The notes: generated from the sequence alone by a model not told the origin. A stretch of DNA of 64,000 bases from Candidatus Tumulicola scandinaviensis (GCA_003140835.1 PLLA01000119.1:29180-93179), one strand, 5' to 3'; counted from the stretch's first letter, positions 8,614 to 18,469 are shown. Numbers and translations: made by a program.

Positions 8614-10338
8614 GTGGAACTAGAACCAGTAAGGCTTGACCGCTTGAATTCGGATACGTTAATCGTCCCCGCGCCCCCGTCCACGCCGTACGTCCGGGTG
8701 ATCCCGCTCGGCGGCTGCGGCGAAATCGGTCGCAATATGACCGTCGTCGAGACCAACGACGACCTGGTGATCGTCGACTGCGGCCTCATGTTCCCCGACG
8801 ATGAGATGTACGGCGTTGACGTGGTGATCAACGACTTCACCTACGTCCGCGAACGAACCGCGAAGCTGCGCGCGCTGCTGGTCACCCACGGGCACGAAGA
8901 TCACATCGGCGGCATTCCGTACTTCCTACGCGAGTTTCCGCAAACTCCGATCGTCGGTACGCCCTTGTCGCTCGCCCTCATCAAGGCGAAATCGCGCGAG
9001 CAAAAACTCGGCGAGATGAGCTTGGTGCAGGTCGGCCCCGGCGATCGCGTGCGCTACGGCTCGATCGACGCGGAGTTCGTACACATCAATCATTCTGTCG
9101 CGGGAGCATGCGCGCTGGCACTGCGCACCCCGGTCGGCACGATCTTCCACACCGGAGACTTCAAGTTCGATCAAACGCCCATCGACGGAAAGCCGGCCGA
9201 CTTTGCCGGCATCGCCCGGATCGGCGACGAGGGCGTGCTGTGCATGCTATCGGACTCGACCAATGCCGAGCGCCCCGGACACACGCTGTCGGAACGCATC
9301 GTCGGCGAAGCCTTCACCTCGATCTTCTCGCACGCCAAAGGCCGGATCCTGATTGCGTCGTTTGCCTCGAACGTTCCGCGCATTCAGCAAGCGGTCGACC
9401 ACGCGGTGCGATTCGGCCGCAAGGTGACGTTTCTCGGACGCTCGATGCAGAACGTCGTGCATTTTTCCAGCGAGTTGGGCCATCTGCGCATCCCCGCCGA
9501 AACGGTCGTCAAGATCGAGGATATCGACAACTTTCCGCCCGAGAGGGTCTTGGTGGTAACGACGGGTTCGCAAGGCGAGCCGATGAGCGGACTCGCACGC
9601 ATGTCGGTACGCGATCATCCGCGGTTTCGCATCGTACCGGGCGACACCGTCGTCATCAGCGCCACGCCGATTCCCGGAAACGAGAAGAGCGTTTATAAAA
9701 CCGTGAACAACCTTGCGAAGCTCGGCGCGACCGTGATTCACGGAACCGACGGAAAGTCGCACGTGTCGGGACACGCGTCGCAAGAAGAGCTGCTTCTGAT
9801 GCTCAACTTGGTCCGCCCCGAGTTCTTCATTCCGATTCACGGCGAGTACCGCATGCTGCTGCAGCACGCCCGTCTCGCCGTCCAAACCGGAGTCGAGAGC
9901 GACAACGTCTTCGTCTTGGAAAACGGCGATGTGTTGCAGTTCACCTCGGAATTCTGCGATAAAATCGGTAAAACGTACGGCGGCCACGTCTTCGTCGACG
10001 GCTCGGGCGTCGGCGATATCGGCGAGGCGGTGCTGCGGGATCGCAAAGCCCTTTCCAACGACGGCATCATGGTCGTGGTCGTGGCGATCGATAGCGAAGA
10101 GGCGCGCGTCACCGCCGGTCCCGACCTGATTTCGAAGGGCCTGTTCTATCTGCCCGAAGCCGGCGGCGTGCTCGACGAGTTGCGCACCGAAACGCTCGCG
10201 ATGATTCAAGAGGTTTCGGTCGAGGGCATGCGCGACGTCAACACCGTCAAAGAACACATCCGCAGCGGGTTAGCCAAGTCAATCTACGCGCGCACGAAAC
10301 GCCGCCCAGTCGTCATCCCCGTGGTTATGGAAGTATAG
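8614..10338 (+). CDS. rnj: Ribonuclease J
   Basis: Metallo-beta-lactamase/beta-CASP nuclease (574 aa) with 5'-3' exo- and endonuclease roles in RNA decay and rRNA maturation. The zinc motif THGHEDHIGG is at residues 91-100; further family marks are HTGDFKFDQTPIDG, SDSTNAERPG, the beta-CASP GSQGEPMSGLARM and the late SGHASQEELLLMLNLVRP. A C-terminal domain of about 100 residues follows. The first possible start is GTG 8614, without an obvious Shine-Dalgarno; TTG 8644 after TAAGG is an alternative that removes ten residues. Confidence 0.96.
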   Translation: MELEPVRLDRLNSDTLIVPAPPSTPYVRVIPLGGCGEIGRNMTVVETNDDLVIVDCGLMFPDDEMYGVDVVINDFTYVRERTAKLRALLVTHGHEDHIGGIPYFLREFPQTPIVGTPLSLALIKAKSREQKLGEMSLVQVGPGDRVRYGSIDAEFVHINHSVAGACALALRTPVGTIFHTGDFKFDQTPIDGKPADFAGIARIGDEGVLCMLSDSTNAERPGHTLSERIVGEAFTSIFSHAKGRILIASFASNVPRIQQAVDHAVRFGRKVTFLGRSMQNVVHFSSELGHLRIPAETVVKIEDIDNFPPERVLVVTTGSQGEPMSGLARMSVRDHPRFRIVPGDTVVISATPIPGNEKSVYKTVNNLAKLGATVIHGTDGKSHVSGHASQEELLLMLNLVRPEFFIPIHGEYRMLLQHARLAVQTGVESDNVFVLENGDVLQFTSEFCDKIGKTYGGHVFVDGSGVGDIGEAVLRDRKALSNDGIMVVVVAIDSEEARVTAGPDLISKGLFYLPEAGGVLDELRTETLAMIQEVSVEGMRDVNTVKEHIRSGLAKSIYARTKRRPVVIPVVMEV

Positions 10339-10380
10339 CCTCTCGCTCGCGACAACGTGCCTCCGCTCAGAATGATAGCG

Positions 10381-11481
10381 CTACAACGTAGACCAGACGT
10401 CGAGTTTGCGGCGAACGCTTTCGATGACCGCATCGGTGAACTCGGTCGTGGTTGCGTGACCGCCGAGATCGGCGGTGGCGATGCCGCTGTGCAGCGCCTC
10501 GAAGGCCGCTTCGTAGATGGCGCGCGACGCGTTGGCGGCGCGCCGGTCATCGACGTACGAAAGCAACGCGGCTCCCGCGAGGATCATCGCGAGCGGATTG
10601 GCGACGTTCTTGCCGGCAAGTCGCGGCGCCGTGCCGTGCGGCGCCTCGGCCATAACGACGCTCGGCGCGAAGCCGCCAATTGCGCCGCTTTCTTGCGGAC
10701 CGTGGAAGGCGAGGACGAGCGACTCGGCACCGGCGACCGAGCCGAAAAGCTGCATCACCATGTCGGACAGGCAGTCGCCGTCGCGGTTGAGCGCGGGAAT
10801 GACCAACGCGCTGTCGCCGGCGGCCGAGAGTAACAGGGCGTAGGTCGCGTCGATGAGCTGCGGATCGTAGAGCACGTCGGCGTGGCGCGCCGCTGCTGCA
10901 TCCATTTCTTCTTTGAGCATGCCTTCGTAGACCGGGCTGACGGTAAATTTCGGACCGCCGAAAACGACCGCTCCCATTTTCTTGGCATGAACGAAGGCGT
11001 ATTCGGCGACGTCGCGGCACACGCCGCGCGAGATCGTTTCGGTGCGGTGCGCGACTTCGTCGGCGCCTTCGCCTTCGCGCCATTCTTTGGCGCCATACGC
11101 GTCGCCGACGGCCATGCGCACGACCGAGATCGGGGCGTGAATCCCGGCAACGGGCCGCACCCGCGGGAGCTTGCGCCCGGTTCGCACGATGACGCGTCCG
11201 TCGATGCGCTCGCGAAGAATGCGGTTGGGCGAACCGACGTCGTCTTTTTGCTCGGGTGTGACGGTTGCGGCCTTGATCCCGATGCCATGCTTCTTGAGCG
11301 CGTCGGCCGCCTCGAAGACGACGCGGTTCTGCGTCTCGCGGCGGCGTTCGAGCGAGAGGTCGTGCTTTTCGAGCGCGAGCTCGAGGTCGATCACCGAGCG
11401 GTCGAGTACGCGCAGCGATTCCAGCAGTAACTCCTGTCCGGTCTGATCGCCCTCGAGGACGACGAGGGTAGGCGTACTCAA
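10381..11481 (-). CDS. Isocitrate/isopropylmalate-family dehydrogenase
   Basis: NAD(P)-dependent decarboxylating dehydrogenase (366 aa) of the isocitrate/3-isopropylmalate superfamily. Seen: an opening VVLEGDQTGQELL in place of the usual GDGIGPE, NRDGDCLSDMVMQLFG (metal-binding region) and APHGTAPRLAGKNVANPLA (cofactor region). The last pattern suits isocitrate dehydrogenase better than LeuB, but substrate is not certain. The frame is open to 12060 only because it runs antisense through ftsK. TTG 11479-11481, preceded by GAGGAG at 7-nt spacing, is the best start. It leaves one base between this start and that of ftsK on the opposite strand. Confidence 0.85.
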   Translation of the reverse strand: MSTPTLVVLEGDQTGQELLLESLRVLDRSVIDLELALEKHDLSLERRRETQNRVVFEAADALKKHGIGIKAATVTPEQKDDVGSPNRILRERIDGRVIVRTGRKLPRVRPVAGIHAPISVVRMAVGDAYGAKEWREGEGADEVAHRTETISRGVCRDVAEYAFVHAKKMGAVVFGGPKFTVSPVYEGMLKEEMDAAAARHADVLYDPQLIDATYALLLSAAGDSALVIPALNRDGDCLSDMVMQLFGSVAGAESLVLAFHGPQESGAIGGFAPSVVMAEAPHGTAPRLAGKNVANPLAMILAGAALLSYVDDRRAANASRAIYEAAFEALHSGIATADLGGHATTTEFTDAVIESVRRKLDVWSTL

Positions 11482-11482
11482 A

Positions 11483-13705
11483 ATGAACTCCTCGTATGAC
11501 GACGAATCGCTAGCTTCCATGGCACGCGCGCGCCGTAGGGCGACGGCGAAGACAAGACTGAACCTCGAGATCGTCGGAATAGCCGCGTTGGGACTCGCCC
11601 TCCTGTGTGGTATCTCGCTGGCAATTCCGCACCATACCGGCAGCGTCGGCGCATGGATCGCCGGCGCGCTGCGCCATCTGTTTGGAGGCGCCGCTCCGCT
11701 TTTCCCGGTCTTGGTTGCCCTAGTCGGCGCGATCGTTTTTCTCGAAGTCAACGTGCCGCGCATGATTGCCGGGCTGGGCAGCACCGCAGTCGCGTACTTT
11801 TTGATCGTCGACACGGCGCTGGCGGCGAGCGGTCCCGGGCGCGGTGGCGTGGTTGGTGCCGACATTTGGTGGGCGCTCCACGCGCTGCTCGGCAACGCCG
11901 GTGGCTGGATCGTTCTGGTCGTCGCCGCCATCTCGCTGGCATTGTGGCTAACGAATGCGAACTTGAAACAGCTTATCGGACGCACGATCGTGTTTGCGCG
12001 CGGGCTGCGAATGCCGACGTTGCCGGCGTTGCGGGTCGGTTTGCCCGATACGCACGGCACGTTGCGCGAGGCATTCGCTCTGCCGGACGAGCGCCCACCG
12101 GCACGTCCGACGGCCTTCGACGACGATGCCCGAGAAGTGGAGGTCGAAGTCGAGCACGCGCCCTCGCCGTTCCGCGTCGAAGCGCTGGTCCCGGTTGCGG
12201 CGCCGCCTGCGCCGGTTCAAGTCGTGGAGTACGAGTCGCCCGGCGACGCGACGTCGGCCGCGCACCCGTACCGCTTGCCCGACTTGTCGATCTTCGATCC
12301 CCCGCCGGCCGTGGTCGTCGACGAGTCGAATCGCGCGCACGTTCTCGAAGACACGCTCGCGAGCTTCGGCGTCGGTGCGAAGGTGGTACATATCGAACGT
12401 GGCCCGTCGATAACCCGCTACGAACTGCGTCCCGAGCGCGGCGTCAAGATTTCCAAGATCGCATCGCTGGCCGACGATCTGGCGCTGGCATTGGCCGCGA
12501 CCAGCGTGCGCATCGAAGCGCCGATTCCCGGCAAGTCGGCGGTCGGCATCGAGGTGCCGAATCAGACGATTGCGATCGTCGCCATTCGCGAAATCCTCGA
12601 CGCGATTCCGAACCGAGGTCAAATACCGCCGCTTTGGATGGCGCTCGGCAAAGACATTACGGGACGGCCGGTGTTTGGCGATCTTTGCAACATGCCGCAC
12701 CTGCTCGTCGCCGGAGCGACCGGCGCCGGTAAGTCGGTGTGCCTCAACACGATCATCGCGTCGTTGCTGGTGACCGCGACGCCGGACCAGGTGCAACTGC
12801 TCATGATCGATCCGAAGCGGGTCGAACTGGCGGTGTACAACGGCATTCCGCATCTCATCAAGGAAGTGATTACCGACCCGCGGCTGGCGGCAGGCGCGCT
12901 CTTTGAAATGACCAAAGAGATGGACTCCCGCTACGAGCGTTTTGCCAAAGCCGGCGTCCGCAAAATCGAGGAGTACAACGCCAAGTATCCGGACGAAACG
13001 CTGCCCTACGTCGTCATCGTGATCGACGAACTCGCCGATCTCATGCTGGTGGCGCCGGCGAAAGTCGAAACGACCATCATGCGTTTGGCGCAGCTCGCCC
13101 GCGCGACCGGCATCCACTTGGTCGTGGCTACGCAACGGCCGTCGGTCGACGTCATTACCGGCCTAATCAAAGCAAACATCCCGTCGCGGATCGCTTTTGC
13201 CGTCAGTTCGCAGGCTGATTCGCGCGTCGTCCTCGACATGAACGGCGCCGAGCGGTTGCTCGGACGCGGCGACATGCTCTACCTTCCGATCGACGCGCCC
13301 AAACCGGTGCGCGCTCAAGGCGCGCTGATTTCCGCATCGGAAGTCGGCCGGCTGGTGGAGTTCTGGGCGCGGCAGTCGCGTCCGCACAACCTCCTCGACG
13401 TGGACGTCGTGCCGATGAGCGACGACGACACCGGCAAGTCGGTCGACCCGTTGTGCTACGACGCCGCAAGGTTCATCATCGAAACGAACTACGCGTCGAC
13501 CGCGCAACTCCAGTCGCAGTTCTCGATCGGCCATCCGCGAGCCGTTCGGCTAATGAAGCAACTCGAGGAGTTCAAAGTTGTCGGACCGCACGAAGGAACC
13601 AAGCCGCGCAAAATCGTCGTCGGTTTGGCAGAGCTGGACGTGATGGCGGCGCGCCTGGGCAAAGGCGATGCCGGGCAGCAAGACCTTTTTGCGAGCGGAT
13701 CGTGA
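11483..13705 (+). CDS. ftsK: FtsK/SpoIIIE DNA translocase
   Basis: Septum-located ATP-driven DNA pump that clears and resolves chromosome termini at division (740 aa). Four or more N-terminal transmembrane helices (about 25-165), a variable Pro/Glu-rich linker (to about 280), then alpha/beta/gamma motor domains: Walker A GATGAGKSVCLN (about 411-422), Walker B VVIVIDELADLML, and a winged-helix gamma domain (about 655-735) that reads KOPS-type sites. Start ATG 11483 has GTAGG about 10 nt upstream; ATG 11519 is an alternative. Its leader is the leader of the divergent dehydrogenase. The stop overlaps the next gene as GTGA. Confidence 0.96.
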   Translation: MNSSYDDESLASMARARRRATAKTRLNLEIVGIAALGLALLCGISLAIPHHTGSVGAWIAGALRHLFGGAAPLFPVLVALVGAIVFLEVNVPRMIAGLGSTAVAYFLIVDTALAASGPGRGGVVGADIWWALHALLGNAGGWIVLVVAAISLALWLTNANLKQLIGRTIVFARGLRMPTLPALRVGLPDTHGTLREAFALPDERPPARPTAFDDDAREVEVEVEHAPSPFRVEALVPVAAPPAPVQVVEYESPGDATSAAHPYRLPDLSIFDPPPAVVVDESNRAHVLEDTLASFGVGAKVVHIERGPSITRYELRPERGVKISKIASLADDLALALAATSVRIEAPIPGKSAVGIEVPNQTIAIVAIREILDAIPNRGQIPPLWMALGKDITGRPVFGDLCNMPHLLVAGATGAGKSVCLNTIIASLLVTATPDQVQLLMIDPKRVELAVYNGIPHLIKEVITDPRLAAGALFEMTKEMDSRYERFAKAGVRKIEEYNAKYPDETLPYVVIVIDELADLMLVAPAKVETTIMRLAQLARATGIHLVVATQRPSVDVITGLIKANIPSRIAFAVSSQADSRVVLDMNGAERLLGRGDMLYLPIDAPKPVRAQGALISASEVGRLVEFWARQSRPHNLLDVDVVPMSDDDTGKSVDPLCYDAARFIIETNYASTAQLQSQFSIGHPRAVRLMKQLEEFKVVGPHEGTKPRKIVVGLAELDVMAARLGKGDAGQQDLFASGS

Positions 13706-14325
13706 GGATCGTCGCTGCGGTCATCGCCGCGATCGCGTTTGCCGCATTTTTTGCGCTGGGCTGGCAAGTTACGCGCAACGGCGAGCCGCCGGTGCTGGCC
13801 GGGTGGGAGCTGGCGTTACAAGGCCATAGCGCGCTGATTGCTTGGTGGCTGACGTGGAGCTGCTACCCGTACGTCCTCGCGCCGCTCGCAGTGGCGTTGC
13901 TCGTGGTCGCTTGGCGCGTGCCGGCGTGGCGCGCGCGCAGCCTTTTTAGCGTGGCTATGCTGCTGGTCTGCTGGCAAGGCGCGGATTTCTTCCAGCACTA
14001 CTTCATGCGGCCGCGCCGGCTGGATTGGGTGGTAAAACACGAAACCGCGTTCTCCTATCCGAGTTCCCACGCGGCCATCGCGGTCGGCTTCTACTTGCTG
14101 TGGGCCGTCATGCTCTACACCTCGGGCTTGCCCCGGCGGCCGCGGACGATCGCAGCCGGGGGGCTGGTCGTCCTCGCGGCGGCGATTTGCTGGTCGCGGC
14201 TGGCACTTGGGGCGCACTACCTTACGGACGAGGCCGGGGGCGCGTTGCTGGCCACGGCGGTGGTCGCGGCGGCTCTCGCCATCGTCCCGGTAAAGGTCTT
14301 TGCGTCCCCCACGGCGCCACTTTAG
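13702..14325 (+). CDS. PAP2-superfamily membrane phosphatase
   Basis: Integral membrane phosphatase (207 aa) with about six helices. The tripartite PAP2 signature is present in modified order: an RPRR-containing loop with Lys before the second motif, YPSSHAA (motif 2) and SRLALGAHYLTDEAGG (motif 3, catalytic His). Family members dephosphorylate undecaprenyl pyrophosphate or other lipid phosphates on the outer face of the membrane. The frame opens upstream inside ftsK, but GTG 13702-13704 overlaps the ftsK TGA, indicating coupled translation. It is followed after 10 bp by mqnE. Confidence 0.88.
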   Translation: MRIVAAVIAAIAFAAFFALGWQVTRNGEPPVLAGWELALQGHSALIAWWLTWSCYPYVLAPLAVALLVVAWRVPAWRARSLFSVAMLLVCWQGADFFQHYFMRPRRLDWVVKHETAFSYPSSHAAIAVGFYLLWAVMLYTSGLPRRPRTIAAGGLVVLAAAICWSRLALGAHYLTDEAGGALLATAVVAAALAIVPVKVFASPTAPL

Positions 14326-14335
14326 ACTGGACACC

Positions 14336-15472
14336 ATGGCCTACGCCGATCCACTGCTCGCCGGCATCGAACGCAAGATCGAATCGAACGTCCCGCTTTC
14401 GTTCGGCGACGGCGTGATGCTGTACCGAACCCACGACGTCCACGGTCTCGGCCGGATGGCGCGAACGGTCAAGGAGCGCAAGAGCGGAAAAAAAGTCTTT
14501 TACGTGCTCAACCGCTACATCAATTCCACCAACGTGTGTTTTGCGGGCTGCACGTTCTGTTCGTTTGCCGCCGACGAGTTCAAGGAGCCCGGCCGCGTTT
14601 TTAGGATGACGGCCGATCAAGTTTTTGCCAAGGCGGTGGAAACCGGAACGAATTTCAACCAAATCCACATCGTCGGCGGCCACGATCCACGCCAGCTTTC
14701 GCTGGATTACTGGTTGCCGCTGATGCGCCGGTTCAAAGAGGCGCTCCCGCACGTGCAGCTCTCGTTGTTCACCGCGGCCGAAATCGAGTACATGGCCAAG
14801 CGCCACCGTTTGTCGTTTCCCGACATCGTTTCGGCGTTGCGCGAAGCGGGCCTCGACAACGTCAACGGCGGCGCGGCCGAAATTCTCGCCGAGGAAACGC
14901 GCGCCAAGATCTGCCCGAACAAGGTTTCGAGCGCGAACTGGCTCGCGATTCACGAAGAACTGCACCGGCAAGGCGTCGCCAGCAACGCAACGATGCTCTA
15001 CGGGCACATTGAATCGATCGAAGACCGCGTCGACCATTTCATCCGCCTGCGCGAATCGCAGGAGCGGTCGCCTGGGTTCAACGCCTTCATCCCGCTGGCT
15101 TTTCATCCCGACGGAAATGAACTTTCGTATTGCGGATGGACGACCGGCCTCGACGATCTTCGGACCTTCGCCGTCGCGCGCTTGATGTTACACAACTTCG
15201 ATCACGTCAAGGCGTACTGGATGATTCAGGGCCTGAAGGTGTGTCAGGTTGCGCTACAGTTCGGCGCCGACGACATGGACGGAACGCACGGCTCGACCGA
15301 CGAGGAGATGATCTACCACGCCGCCGGAACGCAATCGGGACAGTACGTTGACGACCGCGAGTTTCGGCGTTTGATCGAAGACGCCGGCTACGTTCCGGTG
15401 CGCCGCAACTCGACGTACGAGGAGTTCCCGTGGGACTGGACGCCGCCCGCCCGCGAGCTCGTCGAAGCCTGA
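14336..15472 (+). CDS. mqnE: Aminodeoxyfutalosine synthase (MqnE), radical SAM
   Basis: Radical SAM enzyme of the futalosine menaquinone pathway; adds the 5'-deoxyadenosyl radical to 3-[(1-carboxyvinyl)oxy]benzoate to give aminofutalosine (378 aa). The cluster motif CFAGCTFC (Cys68, Cys72, Cys75) is preceded by INSTNV. Further family sequences are HIVGGHDPRQ and FIPLAFHPDGN. ATG 14336 is chosen; residues upstream in frame belong to the end of the PAP2 gene. The stop overlaps the start of mqnA by one base (TGATG). Confidence 0.93.
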   Translation: MAYADPLLAGIERKIESNVPLSFGDGVMLYRTHDVHGLGRMARTVKERKSGKKVFYVLNRYINSTNVCFAGCTFCSFAADEFKEPGRVFRMTADQVFAKAVETGTNFNQIHIVGGHDPRQLSLDYWLPLMRRFKEALPHVQLSLFTAAEIEYMAKRHRLSFPDIVSALREAGLDNVNGGAAEILAEETRAKICPNKVSSANWLAIHEELHRQGVASNATMLYGHIESIEDRVDHFIRLRESQERSPGFNAFIPLAFHPDGNELSYCGWTTGLDDLRTFAVARLMLHNFDHVKAYWMIQGLKVCQVALQFGADDMDGTHGSTDEEMIYHAAGTQSGQYVDDREFRRLIEDAGYVPVRRNSTYEEFPWDWTPPARELVEA

Positions 15473-16305
15473 TGCTTCGATGCGGCCGGATTGCGTATAC
15501 GAACGATCTTCCGATCTACGTGGCGTTCGATGCGGGCGCCATTGCATACCCGGGGTCGTTACATGCCGACGTTCCGGCGCGTCTCAACGCCATGCTGCTC
15601 GCCGGCGAGCTCGACTTGAGCCCGATCAGCGCGTTCGAATGGGCCAAACACGCCGGCAAACTCGTATTGCTGCCCGACCTTTGCATCGGCGCGCGCGACG
15701 ACGTCGTTTCGGTCGTGCTGGTTTCGGCCACGCCTCCGGCGCTGCTCGACGGCGCGATGGTGTACGTTACCGGCGAATCGGCCAGCGGACGCAACCTTCT
15801 GCGCGTGATTCTCGAGCGGAGATACAGCGTTCGGCCCAACTATGCCGTCGAGGCGCATCCGCTCGAACGAGCGCGCGACGGTGAGCCGACGTTGTTGATC
15901 GGCGACTCGGCAATCGATGCGATCGAAACCGTGCCCGCGGGGAACGTTTACGATCTCGGCAAGTTGTGGCACGAGTGGACCGGCGAACAAACCGTTTTCG
16001 CCGTCTGGGCGGCGACGCGCGCGGCGTACGAACGGGATCCCGAAGGTATTCGCGCGTGCCTGCACGCGCTGACCGACGCGTGCACGTGGTCGCGCTCACA
16101 CATGGACGTCGTCGTCGCGGCAGCGCAGCGCGCAATTGCGCGCCCTCCGGGCTTCTACGAGACGTACTACGGGAAGCTGAATTTCACGTTCCATTCCGCC
16201 GCGCAGAATGGATTGGCGGCTTTCTGTCGCGAGCTGCACGCCATCGGCGCGATCGACGCGGTTCCTTCGCCTCTGCCGGAGGTCATCGGTGTCCTCACTC
16301 GTTAG
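15472..16305 (+). CDS. mqnA: Chorismate dehydratase (MqnA)
   Basis: First enzyme of the futalosine route, dehydrating chorismate to 3-[(1-carboxyvinyl)oxy]benzoate (277 aa). It has the periplasmic-binding-protein-like fold of the family. Seen: an opening GRIAYTNDLPIYVAFD (family members read KIxYxNxxP near the start), LDLSPISAFEWAKH, VTGESASGRNLLRVIL and LLIGDSAID. It sits between mqnE and mqnC with overlaps at both ends, so product and next enzymes are made together. Confidence 0.92.
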   Translation: MLRCGRIAYTNDLPIYVAFDAGAIAYPGSLHADVPARLNAMLLAGELDLSPISAFEWAKHAGKLVLLPDLCIGARDDVVSVVLVSATPPALLDGAMVYVTGESASGRNLLRVILERRYSVRPNYAVEAHPLERARDGEPTLLIGDSAIDAIETVPAGNVYDLGKLWHEWTGEQTVFAVWAATRAAYERDPEGIRACLHALTDACTWSRSHMDVVVAAAQRAIARPPGFYETYYGKLNFTFHSAAQNGLAAFCRELHAIGAIDAVPSPLPEVIGVLTR

Positions 16306-17377
16306 CCTGCTCGACCGCGCCGCCGGCGGCGGGCGCCTGACCTTCGACGAAGGCGTGCGGCTCTATAACGACGCGGATATTCACGACCTCGGTGCCGCCG
16401 CCCACGCGCGGCGCATGCAGCTGTATCCCACGAACGTCGTCACCTACGTAATCGACACCACGATCAATTACACCAACGTTTGCAACGTGCACTGCACGTT
16501 CTGCGCCTTCTTCCGGCCCGAGAATCATAAGGAAGGCTACACGATGTCGCACGACACCGTGCTGGAGCGCGTCAAGTACGCTGCCGACCAGGGCGCGACG
16601 CAGATCATGATTCAAGGCGGCGTGAATCCCGAGCTGGGCATCGACTGGTTCGAAACGCTGTTCGATCGCGTGCGCCGCGAGTATCCGGACGTCGACATTC
16701 ATTCGCTGTCGGTCTCGGAGATCGTCGGCTTGGCGCACGTCGAGCAGATCGGCATTCACGACGTCCTGTCTCGCCTGAAGGCGGCGGGCATGAAGTCGCT
16801 CCCGGGCGCCGGTGCCGAGATTCTGGTCGAACGCGTGCGCAAGCGGATTTCGGCGCGGAAGGTCAAGCCGCACGAATGGCTAGACGTCATGCGGGTTGCG
16901 CAGACATTGGGCATGCCGACGACCGCTACCATGATGTTCGGCTCGATCGAGACTGCGGAAGAACGCATCGAGCACATGCACGTGTTGCGCGAGCTGCAAG
17001 ACGAAACCGGCGGATTCACGGCCTTCATTCCCTGGTATTACGTGCCGTTCAAAACCCCGCTGCGCGGCCGCGAGGCAACCGGTCTGGAGTACCTGCGAGT
17101 GTTGGCGGTGTCACGTTTGTATCTCGACAACTTCCCGCATCTGCAGGCTTCCTGGCTGACCCCGGGCTTGAAGATGGGCCAGATGGCGCTCTTTTACGGC
17201 TGCGACGACATGGGCGGCACGATCATCGAGGAGCGCGTCGTGCACGATGCCGGCAGCACGAACGAAGCCACGCGCCGCGATTTGGAGTCGCTCATCGTCA
17301 AGGCCGGCTTTACGCCGGTGATTCGCGACACCTACTGGAACACGCGTAACGACATCGCTCTCGCCACCGCAGTCTAG
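16289..17377 (+). CDS. mqnC: Cyclic dehypoxanthinyl futalosine synthase (MqnC)
   Basis: Radical SAM cyclase converting dehypoxanthine futalosine to its cyclic form (362 aa). Cluster motif CNVHCTFC (Cys65, Cys69, Cys72) follows INYTNV; IMIQGGVNPELGIDW and FIPWYYVPFKTPL are typical of MqnC. GTG 16289 with GGAGG 6 nt upstream is a strong start inside the 3' end of mqnA, giving a 17-bp overlap. mqnB (futalosine hydrolase) and mqnD are not in this window. Confidence 0.93.
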   Translation: MSSLVSLLDRAAGGGRLTFDEGVRLYNDADIHDLGAAAHARRMQLYPTNVVTYVIDTTINYTNVCNVHCTFCAFFRPENHKEGYTMSHDTVLERVKYAADQGATQIMIQGGVNPELGIDWFETLFDRVRREYPDVDIHSLSVSEIVGLAHVEQIGIHDVLSRLKAAGMKSLPGAGAEILVERVRKRISARKVKPHEWLDVMRVAQTLGMPTTATMMFGSIETAEERIEHMHVLRELQDETGGFTAFIPWYYVPFKTPLRGREATGLEYLRVLAVSRLYLDNFPHLQASWLTPGLKMGQMALFYGCDDMGGTIIEERVVHDAGSTNEATRRDLESLIVKAGFTPVIRDTYWNTRNDIALATAV

Positions 17378-17389
17378 CTCGAGGCTTGG

Positions 17390-18469
17390 TTAGGCGGCTT
17401 CGGTAATCGTTGCGCCGCCGAGCACTTCGGTGCCGTCGAGATCGAGAAGTGCGACGAGTTGCCCCGGTGCGACCGCGCGCTGTGGCTCGTCGAAACGGAG
17501 CGTGAGCTTGCCGTTCGCAAAAACGTCAGCGGTCGCGCGAGCCGGACGGGCGCGATAGCGCACCATTGCAAGAAGGGGCGTTCCGGCGCGAGTAAATCGT
17601 TCGGGCCGGATGAGATTGAGCCCATCGGCGTGTAGCGTTTGCGCGAGCAGTTCGTCTTCGCGTCCGACGACCAGCGTGTTGGTCGCCGCATCGATGCGCG
17701 TGACGTAGCGCGGGCCGTCGCTGTGCGGCGGAAGCCCGGCCCGCTGGCCGACCGTGTAGCGCGCGATGCCGGCGTGCGCTCCAACCCGCTCTCCGGACGT
17801 TCCTACGATCGCGCCGGGTCGGTTGCCGTCGGGGCGGATGCGTTCCAGAACGTCGCGGTAGTCGCCACCTTCGACGAAGCAGATATCTTGCGACTCGGTC
17901 TTATCGTGCACCGGTAACCCGAGACGGCGCGCGTGATCGCGCGTCGCCGCCTTGTCGAGTTCGCCGAGCGGAAGAAGGAGACGGTCGAGTTGCGCGGGCG
18001 CGAGCTGCGCGAGCGCGTACGCTTGATCTTTCGCGTGCGCGTTACGGTACAAGTGCGGACCGTCGGCGCGCCGTTTGACTCGCGCGTAGTGCCCGGTGGC
18101 GACGAATCGGGCGTTCAAGCGATCGGCGTACTGCGCGAGCGTTCCGAGCTTGACGAAGTTGTTGCACGCGACGCAAGGATTGGGAGTGCGCCCGGCAGCG
18201 TACTCCTCCACGAAGCGCTCGATGACGCTTCGCCGGAACGTTTCTTCAAAATCGAGGACGTAATGGGGGATGCCCAGCGTCGACGCGCTGCGCCGCGCAT
18301 CGTCGAAATCGTCGATGCCGCAACAACTCTTGGCGTGTGCGGGCTTCGACGGCGAGTACATTTTCATCGTCACGCCGACGACGTCGTAGCCGGCTTCAAG
18401 CAAGAGCCCGGCAGCGACCGCGGAGTCGACGCCGCCGCTCATGGCTGCAATTACGCGTTCCTTCACCAT
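17390..18469 (-). CDS. mnmA: tRNA-specific 2-thiouridylase MnmA
   Basis: ATP-dependent enzyme that installs the 2-thio group on wobble uridine 34 of Lys, Glu and Gln tRNAs (359 aa). The PP-loop SGGVDSAV is at residues 11-18; the two catalytic cysteines are Cys99 (NPCVACN) and Cys197 (SQDICFVE); a beta-barrel C-terminal domain completes the usual architecture. Length is normal. It is convergent with mqnC (12 bp between stops) and divergent from the RodZ-like gene. Confidence 0.96.
   Translation of the reverse strand: MVKERVIAAMSGGVDSAVAAGLLLEAGYDVVGVTMKMYSPSKPAHAKSCCGIDDFDDARRSASTLGIPHYVLDFEETFRRSVIERFVEEYAAGRTPNPCVACNNFVKLGTLAQYADRLNARFVATGHYARVKRRADGPHLYRNAHAKDQAYALAQLAPAQLDRLLLPLGELDKAATRDHARRLGLPVHDKTESQDICFVEGGDYRDVLERIRPDGNRPGAIVGTSGERVGAHAGIARYTVGQRAGLPPHSDGPRYVTRIDAATNTLVVGREDELLAQTLHADGLNLIRPERFTRAGTPLLAMVRYRARPARATADVFANGKLTLRFDEPQRAVAPGQLVALLDLDGTEVLGGATITEAA

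Noticed and set aside
9247-10257. 336-codon minus-strand frame in RNase J
   Set aside because: Antisense shadow of a well-supported gene; no signal, motif or ribosome site.
10381-12060. Long minus-strand frame of 559 codons
   Set aside because: Only the part from 11481 down is protein-like (dehydrogenase). The rest is antisense to ftsK, with Thr/Ala/Pro-rich shadow composition.
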